In this document: positions 7,440 through 13,424 of the stretch, piece after piece
Numbering within the stretch: position 1 is the first letter of the stretch
How the letters are laid out: every line of letters starts with the position of its first letter
Assembly: GCA_035629475.1 (NCBI GenBank)
Contig: DASPHS010000068.1
Location: 1 to 13,424, forward strand
From: JARIHD01 sp035629475
GTDB taxonomy: Bacteria; Patescibacteriota; Saccharimonadia; Saccharimonadales; UBA4665
Direction: 5' to 3'
DNA length: 13,424 nt
Notes under the pieces: model-generated
What the model was told of the DNA's origin: nothing
What the model saw: only the letters and a program-made list of their open reading frames with translations
Database searches by the model: none
Translations under genes and position numbers: made by a program

Positions 7440-8096
7440 TTACAGTGTGGCGGTCAGGTCGTCGAAAGCGGGGTGGGCAAAGTTAGTGCCGTGCAAGTGG
7501 TAGGCCCATTCCGGCAAGCTGCGGCTTCTAGCTCTGGCCCTGACGGCATAGCTTAAATAAGGCATCATTCGGCTGATTTGGGTGCGCCAGGCAGGGTCAT
7601 GGATCAAAGGATGATCCTCGGTATAAGCAACGATATGCCCGTGCAGCACGCCTACAATGTCCTTCACGTCACCACGCCCGCGCTTGCTCGCTACAGCATC
7701 AGCCGGATGGAGTACGCGGCACTGCCACTCATCTGCGCCCTGTACAGCTCTGCCGATAGCCTCTCTCAGAAAACCATCTGGCATACCGTCCTCCAGAGGA
7801 TTTTCGGCGACAGACATGAGCGTCGTTGGCAAGATGGTGTCTGGTCGCATCTGGTTCAGCTGTAGGGCAGTATAGTGGCGATCGAGCGGATAGTATCCTA
7901 TTACATCAAGATCAAAAGCAGTCGCGCCGATACCAGGAACATGCGCATCAATCCCCGCAAGTGCCAGCGCGCCGGTGCCTGCCAAGATTGCCGCCGGCTC
8001 ATTGAAGCCAAAATATTCCAGAGAGGGGACAATGGCAGCTCTGCGCTGAGCAAACGCCGCATTCGATAGAGGATATGGCACGCCCAGTTCATTCAT
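7440..8096 (-). CDS. Nucleotidyltransferase-fold protein (AbiEii/MNT-like)
   Basis: The protein has 218 residues. It shows a polymerase-beta-type nucleotidyltransferase pattern: AILAGTGALALAG (G40, T41, G42), an Asp-x-Asp pair in AFDLDVIGY (D62, D64), and a distal HPADAVASKRGRGDVKDI segment (K138, R141, K145, D146). The last resembles the K...R.KD block of AbiEii-like enzymes. The glycine motif is GTG rather than the usual GS or GG, so activity is uncertain. It faces dnaE tail to tail with a 12-base gap and no visible terminator hairpin. It has its own strong promoter with almost no leader. Base composition matches the chromosomal side. There is no neighbouring toxin partner apart from the HEPN gene across dnaE, which I do not regard as linked. 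Substrate unknown. Confidence 0.65.
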   Translation of the reverse strand: MNELGVPYPLSNAAFAQRRAAIVPSLEYFGFNEPAAILAGTGALALAGIDAHVPGIGATAFDLDVIGYYPLDRHYTALQLNQMRPDTILPTTLMSVAENPLEDGMPDGFLREAIGRAVQGADEWQCRVLHPADAVASKRGRGDVKDIVGVLHGHIVAYTEDHPLIHDPAWRTQISRMMPYLSYAVRARARSRSLPEWAYHLHGTNFAHPAFDDLTATL

Positions 8097-8103
8097 AATA
8101 TAT

Positions 8104-8132
8104 ACTATATCATATTATTATCAAATTGTAAA
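8104..8132 (-). promoter_or_regulatory. Promoter of the nucleotidyltransferase-like gene, leaderless
   Basis: Read on the minus strand: TTTACA (8127-8132), a 17-base spacer, TATAGT (8104-8109), then 7 bases (ATATATT) and the ATG at 8094-8096. Transcription would start at or within a base or two of the start codon. No ribosome binding site exists in the gap. Confidence 0.7.
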
Positions 8133-8150
8133 TCTGGCAGCGCTCCGAAC

Positions 8151-9227
8151 CTAGCGGATGAAGCCAGTGGTCTGTGACAACAGTACGGCGACTACAGCTA
8201 CAGCCACGACGGCAGTGTCCAGGAATGGATGGTGGATGATAAATCCTTCGCCTTTTACCAATAGGCGGTGCCACAGGCGGGCGTGGCGAATAAAGAACAG
8301 CGCGACACACAGCAGCGCAATGATAGCCAGTGCACCTGCCGCCCTACCCGCGTTGCCATTGGTCAATACATCGATGCGGGCCACTTGGCGGGCTTCAAGG
8401 TTCTGTGTGGCAGCTTCGGCAGTTTTGCTGTCAGGTACGACAGTATCTTCTTTGGTCGTTGTCGGTGTGGTGTCAGCCGGGGCAGGGGTCTCAGCGGCTG
8501 GTGTTGGGGTTGCCTCAGGGGTTGCGGGTGCTGCCTGGGCTGGTGTTTCAGCTTTCTTGGTAGTGGGATTGCCGACGCGAGCGGTTACCGTAGGTGAAGT
8601 ACCGTACTGGGCTGAATTGGGCGTTACTACTTGCTGCGGCTTGCCGTACATGGCCACAATAACCGTTTGCTCGCCGACATTCTGATAATTAGCAGAGTTA
8701 GCGATACCAAAACCTACTTCCGTAAGCCCGGCATTCAATATGTTCGCCCGGTGGCCGGCGCTATTCATCCATCCAGCCATGGCGGCCGAACTGGAATCAA
8801 ACCCGTAAGCCAAGTTCTCGGCAGCGGTGGCATATACGTAACCGGCGTCGCTAATGAACTGCCAGGGCTGTTTGCCATCTGGAGCAGTGTGTGACCAGTA
8901 GTTGCGGGCGACCATGTCATTGGCTTTTGCCTGGGCGGCAGCAGATAGCTTGCTGTTCATGGTCAGGGCACCCATGCTGTTCGCGCCACGCTGAATATTT
9001 GTTTCCTGTAGCAACGAGATAGTACTAACGTTAGTGGCATAACCCAAAACGGCCTTGCCAGCATGCCAGGTACTGCTCAGGTAAAAACCGAAGACCACGA
9101 GCATGACCATTGGTAAATACGGCCAGTACGTCTTGCCGTAGTGCGTATTACCTGTGTCGTGATGACGACCGGCACGCTTCTTTCCGTGAACCGTTTCCCT
9201 CGGTTTAGAAACCCTTGCTAACACCAT
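8151..9227 (-). CDS. Membrane-anchored CAP/SCP-domain extracellular protein
   Basis: The protein has 358 residues. A basic N-terminus (1-33) precedes a membrane segment at about 36-53. A CAP (SCP/PR-1, Pfam PF00188-type) domain follows at about 68-195 with the expected pocket residues H113 (YWSHTAPDG), E137 (AENLAYG) and H159 (GHRANIL). Residues about 205-280 are an Ala/Pro/Thr-rich stalk. Two more hydrophobic segments lie at about 296-313 and 335-352. The CAP domain is predicted outside the cell, tethered at both ends, with a short basic loop between the last two segments. CAP proteins of this style recur in Saccharibacteria and may touch the host surface or envelope lipids; that role is an inference. 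Its promoter overlaps the 3' end of the upstream gene, so it may be expressed separately from that unit. Confidence 0.9.
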   Translation of the reverse strand: MVLARVSKPRETVHGKKRAGRHHDTGNTHYGKTYWPYLPMVMLVVFGFYLSSTWHAGKAVLGYATNVSTISLLQETNIQRGANSMGALTMNSKLSAAAQAKANDMVARNYWSHTAPDGKQPWQFISDAGYVYATAAENLAYGFDSSSAAMAGWMNSAGHRANILNAGLTEVGFGIANSANYQNVGEQTVIVAMYGKPQQVVTPNSAQYGTSPTVTARVGNPTTKKAETPAQAAPATPEATPTPAAETPAPADTTPTTTKEDTVVPDSKTAEAATQNLEARQVARIDVLTNGNAGRAAGALAIIALLCVALFFIRHARLWHRLLVKGEGFIIHHPFLDTAVVAVAVVAVLLSQTTGFIR

Positions 9228-9235
9228 TTGCTGTT

Positions 9236-9244
9236 ATTGTAGCA
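9236..9244 (-). promoter_or_regulatory. Extended -10 promoter of the CAP gene, leaderless
   Basis: On the minus strand TGC precedes TACAAT (9236-9241), an extended -10 box. Eight bases (AACAGCAA) separate it from the ATG at 9225-9227. No good -35 is visible; that region lies inside the upstream coding sequence. A leader of at most one or two bases is expected, and there is no Shine-Dalgarno sequence. Confidence 0.55.
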
Positions 9245-9250
9245 TAGCGC

Positions 9251-11902
9251 TTATGGTGATGGGGGGAATTTTGTCAGCATTATTTGGATTTTGGGTAACA
9301 GTACATCTTCTACGTACTCATCAAGGCTTGTAACACCCAGTGCTTCGAGTATTTCTTCTTCCTCAAATGCAGTTTCTTGCCCAGCAATCAGGCGCATGGC
9401 GGCGGCCTCATGTATGGGCAGGGACGTAATAATGCGGTCCAGTGACATCTGAGCGACTGCAGCATCCTCAGCAGTAGATTTGTCGGGGTTGATGTGCTGA
9501 TGGCGGTCATAGGTGTCCGCGCCCTGAGCGCCCCGGGTATCATCCAGTTCTTTATTTCGCCGATCAAATATGCCCGACCGACTTAAGGTAATCAATCGCC
9601 TCAGGCGTTGCTTGGACCAGCGCAGGTTAAGGATAGTCGCACTACTGTCAATCATCCAACTGCGGACATGGCGATTGCCTTCAACAAGGTCAGCCAGCTC
9701 GCTCCGGATGCGCAAAAACTTTACGATTCGACTCGGAATTTTAGTAGTATCAACAATGTTGAAGGCTATAGCGTGTAGCGCCTCCGGGTAGATGTCGTAA
9801 ACGCCATGTCGTGCCAGCTCCTCAAGAATCACTTCATGGGATGCACTGAATTTATCTAATGAGGTATGGTACGTTTTAGAATTATGTGACGCCCACTGCA
9901 TTATCATTTTGTCTGCTAATTTGAATTTGCGTCGTTGAGCATCTGCGGCCAGTTCGTCACACCGGAGCAGGTAACCATCCACTGCATCAAAGATTTCCTG
10001 GTCCGTGTAGCGCCGGCCACTGCCCGCGCCACGCTCATGGTCACGCAATACGATGCCGATAACCCACATTTTAACGCGATGGTCATCCGGGTACGCATCA
10101 AGTGCAATCCGCACACGCCGTGCCCATTCGTGCGATTTACGTTCGGGATTTTTGGTATGTGTATAAAAGTATCGGATAAAACTATCGGTTACCTCAGGCA
10201 GCAACTTCCGTACATGTCCTTCAGTGTCCGCGAGTGTCGTGATAGCACCCTCTGCGGCTGCAGTGATGACCGCCTCATCGAGGTTTTTCATTACCATGAG
10301 CGCCCGTATGAATGAAGGCCGGAGCCGGCCTTTGTACTGCTGCGTGAGCCGTTCTACCATATCAGCCGCAGTTGCCAGCGCGCCCTCAACGTTGCTCCTG
10401 TTCCGTAGAATGAGTTCATGTACCTGGGCTACGGTAAAGCTCGTCTTTTCATCGTACTGGTCGAGCAGGTCTTCATAATGACGAGCTGGCAGCAAGCTGG
10501 CAATGACTTCGGCCTGATTGGGGGCGATATCAGATACTTCAGTAACGTTACGTCTATACATAGTCAGTAATTCGGCAATACTGCGCACACTGGTATCAAG
10601 TTGCTGGCCTTCAGGCAAGCCCTCGTTATACAGGCGTACCATGCAATGTACGAGCGTACCGTACGCTACAGTAACCTCGTCGTCCTCAATGCCGAGGACA
10701 TGCTTGTTGGCTAATAGCTGCCGTGCCATTTCGTAGTCATCCAACGAGGGCGTCCCTTCAGTTGCGATGCCGCCGATACGCCGCTTTGCCAATACCTTTA
10801 GCAGCATGCCTTGTCCTCTGCGTGGTGACTCAGCATCAAAGGTAACCACTTCGGGAGGTTGTTCGGCTCGATCTGCCCGTGCTTTCGATACTTCCACCGA
10901 ATCACGCATACGGAACAATCCATTTTTGTTGCGGGGATGTGACGCCATGTAGGGATACGCCCTCCGTAGGCGCTGCAGCTGTGCCAGGCGGTCCGCAAAG
11001 TATTTGCCAGGATCCGCCATCTCCATACAGGCCACCTCTACGGCATTATTGGTGATTTCACCAGTGAAGTCGTACTTTTGGCGCAATAGAGGCTCCGTAA
11101 TGCTCCGGAACGTGCCTACTTGCGTTGCTATCTGCCGAATCTTGCCTACTGGGTCAACCGGATACATGGAGAGTATCCGGTTGCCGACGCTACCGCTGAG
11201 TCCTTCCTCGGTCACAGCGATGCGGACACTGTCAACGACAGCCGCCCCGTTGTATATAGCAAGACGCTGCGCATGTGGTTTATTAACTGATGCCGCCTGC
11301 ATAGCGCTGATGTCCTGCAGGTACAAACGGCACAGGTCGCGCAGCTCGTGGGCTGGACAGTCCAGCCCGGCAAGCCTACAGAACTGTACGGCTGCTACCA
11401 TAAATTTCCGCATAGCCTTCTCGTCGGCAGTAGCCTGCGACCCCTCTTGACTATCACCCACCATAGACAGGGCACGGGCCAGCAGCGGTTCGGCATCACG
11501 CAGGGTCGCGCTATTGGCTTTAATCACCTCAGTACGAAGTGCCAATCGGAGGGCGTCCAGCCGGTCTTCCACGGTCTCGGTACGGTATGCAAGTTCCTCC
11601 AGCTTGGCATGCCTGTCTGCACCTCGCATTGGGGCGGGCGCTATTGCTACGCCCTCAGGCATACCTGCCTGCGTACCGGCAATCACCGTACTACCCAGGG
11701 CCCGGCCGAGTAGTCGCTCAGTGTTCTCTGCAAGACGCTCTGGCTGGCCACATGTCTCCAGCTGGCTGCAACCAAGACAGCTCTTTACTGCCATGCTGGC
11801 TAGTTGGGGCGTGCCTTCGCCGCGATCTAACCGCGCAAACAGCAGGGCATCACCCTCAACACAGTTACCGGCCTGTAGGATGCCTGCCCGTAGTTCACTC
11901 AT
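9251..11902 (-). CDS. Large helical protein: WhiB-like Cys motif at N-terminus, sigma-70 region 4-like C-terminus
   Basis: The protein has 883 residues and no membrane segment. The N-terminus has C14 followed by SCLGCSQLETC (C42, C45, C51), a CX2CX5C arrangement with an upstream Cys. Acidic and aromatic residues after C14 (EGDALLF) and a later VIAGT segment echo the WhiB layout, in which four Cys hold a 4Fe-4S cluster. The WhiB GVWGG tryptophan is absent. The middle (about 100-800) is predicted helical and unrecognised. The C-terminus (about 817-880) resembles sigma region 4: LDRIITSLPIHEAAAMRLIAG, then EEEEILEALGV and a last helix. The gene starts 7 bases after the stop of the upstream sigma-2-like gene, in another frame, so they are probably cotranscribed. 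The start fits a WhiB-like beginning. Both domain assignments come from motif reading, and the fusion is unusual. I infer a transcription-associated protein. Confidence 0.7.
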   Translation of the reverse strand: MSELRAGILQAGNCVEGDALLFARLDRGEGTPQLASMAVKSCLGCSQLETCGQPERLAENTERLLGRALGSTVIAGTQAGMPEGVAIAPAPMRGADRHAKLEELAYRTETVEDRLDALRLALRTEVIKANSATLRDAEPLLARALSMVGDSQEGSQATADEKAMRKFMVAAVQFCRLAGLDCPAHELRDLCRLYLQDISAMQAASVNKPHAQRLAIYNGAAVVDSVRIAVTEEGLSGSVGNRILSMYPVDPVGKIRQIATQVGTFRSITEPLLRQKYDFTGEITNNAVEVACMEMADPGKYFADRLAQLQRLRRAYPYMASHPRNKNGLFRMRDSVEVSKARADRAEQPPEVVTFDAESPRRGQGMLLKVLAKRRIGGIATEGTPSLDDYEMARQLLANKHVLGIEDDEVTVAYGTLVHCMVRLYNEGLPEGQQLDTSVRSIAELLTMYRRNVTEVSDIAPNQAEVIASLLPARHYEDLLDQYDEKTSFTVAQVHELILRNRSNVEGALATAADMVERLTQQYKGRLRPSFIRALMVMKNLDEAVITAAAEGAITTLADTEGHVRKLLPEVTDSFIRYFYTHTKNPERKSHEWARRVRIALDAYPDDHRVKMWVIGIVLRDHERGAGSGRRYTDQEIFDAVDGYLLRCDELAADAQRRKFKLADKMIMQWASHNSKTYHTSLDKFSASHEVILEELARHGVYDIYPEALHAIAFNIVDTTKIPSRIVKFLRIRSELADLVEGNRHVRSWMIDSSATILNLRWSKQRLRRLITLSRSGIFDRRNKELDDTRGAQGADTYDRHQHINPDKSTAEDAAVAQMSLDRIITSLPIHEAAAMRLIAGQETAFEEEEILEALGVTSLDEYVEDVLLPKIQIMLTKFPPSP

Positions 11903-11909
11903 GATTCAG

Positions 11910-13424
11910 CTACGCTGCAGCATCGTCATTTACGCTGTAGCCCTTAGGGTGCAGGCGTGGCAAGCTCAGTGCCATCGAAATAGCCTCATCTGCTACATCA
12001 GCAAACGATTTACCGGCTTGCGGGTCATAAGCGGCAGCTGCCTTAACCAGGTGTAAGTTGGCCGTTGCCGCTATTTCAGCCTGTATTTCTGCTCCATACT
12101 TGCGGTAATCCGCATAGGCAATCACCATTCCCAGGTGCCTGACTACCAGGGCCTTGCGCGCAGCCACACCTTTTGCTGCGGTGGTCTCAAGTTCTGCGTC
12201 TTCAAAAGGCTCTAAAGGTGCGGCACGGCGCAAGACCTCGATGTGCTTACTGGCAATGCTACCCAACCGAATACGCCTGTCTAATTCGTCCAGCTCTTCG
12301 GCACTGAGGGGTGGGGATTCTGTGGCACGTCGGAACGCTTCGTATGCCGCATCAGTCGCTTCGTCTCCCAGTGCTGCCCGTCCTTGCCATTCCAGGTCTA
12401 TATGCTCCCGCCGACGACCGGTAGCTCTCTTGTGGCGATCATAGGCCCAGCGCAACGCCTCCGGGTCACGTACCGGCCAGCTGCGTAGCAGAATCTTAGT
12501 GACCGGGTCGCCTGAATCTTTCTGCAGGAGCTCCCAGAGCAGTGCACTTCTATCGGCATTGATATTTTTTCGCACCTTTGCCATGAATGCTTCGAAGCTC
12601 ACAGGGCCTTGTGTTTCCGAGTAGGCATGCGCAAGGTTCACGGCAGGGGCTGCATACAGACTGATAAGCTTGGCTTGTACGCTATCCCCGATATCCGTAC
12701 GCGTAACAAGTGAGCTGAGAATCCGGGCAATCAGCCGTGTCTTGTCTGATCTGTAATTTATAATTACCGGTTGGCGCTCAATGTATGCATGTACGACCTC
12801 TTTGTAATTAGGTACGCCCCAGACCCTCAATGCCGTATACATAGGTTGGAGTCTCTCGGCGATTGCCTCCGGGCTAAAGGAGGAGAATGTTGCTACTCCG
12901 CCACTATCAAGCACGCGTTTTACATTAAACCCAAGCTTCTCCGTACCAAGCATATTGCGCGTGATAGTACTTGTCGTACGCGTCAGGATCATACCGGTTT
13001 GTGCGATTTGCTTAGCGATACCCTCCACATTACTAAACATCCGTAGCACGCCAAGCATGTGATCTCCTGCTACTAACGAGTTCCTGGATCTGCTATGTGC
13101 CAATATGTCTTCTTTAGCACCTGCAAGGGCAGGCAACAGGTCAAGCATAAAGTGACGAGCCTTCACGATTGCGTCTTTTTGCTCGATGCGGGCCCCTACG
13201 GTAGCGCCTTCAACGCGGTGTGCTGATGCACTCGACAGAGCGAGCTGCTCATTTACTTCCTTCAGCCAAGCTGCTTCGTGTTTGGGCTCCGGCCAGCGCA
13301 GCCCATAGACTTCAAGCCATGCCCTATCACGAGCATCTATCTTTGCAACGGGACCTATCTCCATGGCCTCGCCCAGGTACAAATAGTCCGGAACTTCAAC
13401 AATCTCCTCAGTACCAGCTCTTTT
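11910..13424 (-). CDS. Large protein with C-terminal degenerate sigma-70 region 1.2/2 (partial, runs off the right edge)
   Basis: The reading frame stays open to the window edge, so the start lies outside. The TTG at 13380-13382 is an internal leucine (context EEIVEVPDYLYLG). At least 504 residues are visible; numbers below count from that TTG. The first 350 are helical and unrecognised. From about 359 the sequence follows sigma-70: SAEELDELDRRIRLG resembles region 1.2, and 413-471 resembles region 2 (VVRHLGMVIAYADY, NLHLVKAAAAYDPQAGKSF). The region 2 frame (LRLV...Y...GNIGL.RA..KFDP..G..FSTYA) is recognisable. However, the DLIQEG core-binding block is replaced by AEIAAT, and the aromatic residues of the -10 reading helix are absent. 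It may keep a sigma fold without normal promoter melting. It is followed at 7 bases by the WhiB/sigma-4-like gene, suggesting partners. Confidence 0.7.
   Translation of the reverse strand, partial: KRAGTEEIVEVPDYLYLGEAMEIGPVAKIDARDRAWLEVYGLRWPEPKHEAAWLKEVNEQLALSSASAHRVEGATVGARIEQKDAIVKARHFMLDLLPALAGAKEDILAHSRSRNSLVAGDHMLGVLRMFSNVEGIAKQIAQTGMILTRTTSTITRNMLGTEKLGFNVKRVLDSGGVATFSSFSPEAIAERLQPMYTALRVWGVPNYKEVVHAYIERQPVIINYRSDKTRLIARILSSLVTRTDIGDSVQAKLISLYAAPAVNLAHAYSETQGPVSFEAFMAKVRKNINADRSALLWELLQKDSGDPVTKILLRSWPVRDPEALRWAYDRHKRATGRRREHIDLEWQGRAALGDEATDAAYEAFRRATESPPLSAEELDELDRRIRLGSIASKHIEVLRRAAPLEPFEDAELETTAAKGVAARKALVVRHLGMVIAYADYRKYGAEIQAEIAATANLHLVKAAAAYDPQAGKSFADVADEAISMALSLPRLHPKGYSVNDDAAA

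Noticed and set aside
2404..8096. HEPN gene and nucleotidyltransferase-like gene as an HEPN-MNT toxin-antitoxin pair
   Set aside because: They are separated by 3.7 kb of dnaE, lie on opposite strands, have different base composition, and the second has its own promoter.
12790..12820. TGTACGACCTC and AGGTACGCCCC, partial look-alikes of the island palindrome; also AGGTACGACAG near 8434
   Set aside because: Each matches only one arm and lies within coding sequence; chance is sufficient.
13380..13382. TTG as the start of the sigma-2-like gene
   Set aside because: The frame is open without a stop to the window edge with plausible coding sequence (EEIVEVPDYLYLG), so the gene most likely begins outside.

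Overview
The window looks like a chromosomal segment of a Candidate Phyla Radiation bacterium, most likely Candidatus Saccharibacteria (TM7). This is inferred, not proven, from three things. There is a membrane-anchored CAP/SCP protein with an N-terminal membrane segment and a long Ala/Pro/Thr-rich stalk. DnaE has an intact PHP domain and a Lys/Pro-rich C-terminal linker. There are very large, highly diverged sigma-like proteins. TGA is read as stop throughout.

The window splits at about position 3680. The left part (1-3680) is visibly AT-rich and has the character of an accessory island. It holds a Cys/His-rich hypothetical protein (151-1140, +), a 51-residue ORF (1259-1414, -), a membrane/coiled-coil gene broken by one apparent base loss in a T run (1545-2146, -), and a tandem-HEPN protein (2404-3681, +). 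Four copies of a 13-bp imperfect palindrome, consensus GAGGTACGWCCTC, all in the same orientation, lie in the gaps: one ahead of the first gene and one between each following pair. I found no copy in the remaining 11 kb. The layout resembles cassettes separated by a shared site, although uptake or regulatory roles are also possible.

The right part (3680-13424) is GC-richer and chromosomal in style. dnaE (3678-7427, +) overlaps the HEPN gene by 4 bases. It converges on a nucleotidyltransferase-fold protein (7440-8096, -). Upstream of that lies the CAP-domain membrane protein (8151-9227, -), then a two-gene unit read leftward (9251-11902, and 11910 to beyond the right edge). The right-hand gene of this pair ends in a recognisable but degenerate sigma-70 region 2. 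The other starts with a WhiB-like four-cysteine motif (CX2CX5C plus an upstream Cys) and ends in a region resembling sigma-70 region 4. Together they suggest an undescribed split transcription-factor system, in which sigma-like pieces and an Fe-S-type motif are spread over two cotranscribed proteins.

Where promoters can be read next to the chromosomal genes, the -10 box sits only 7-8 bases before the start codon, which implies leaderless mRNAs.
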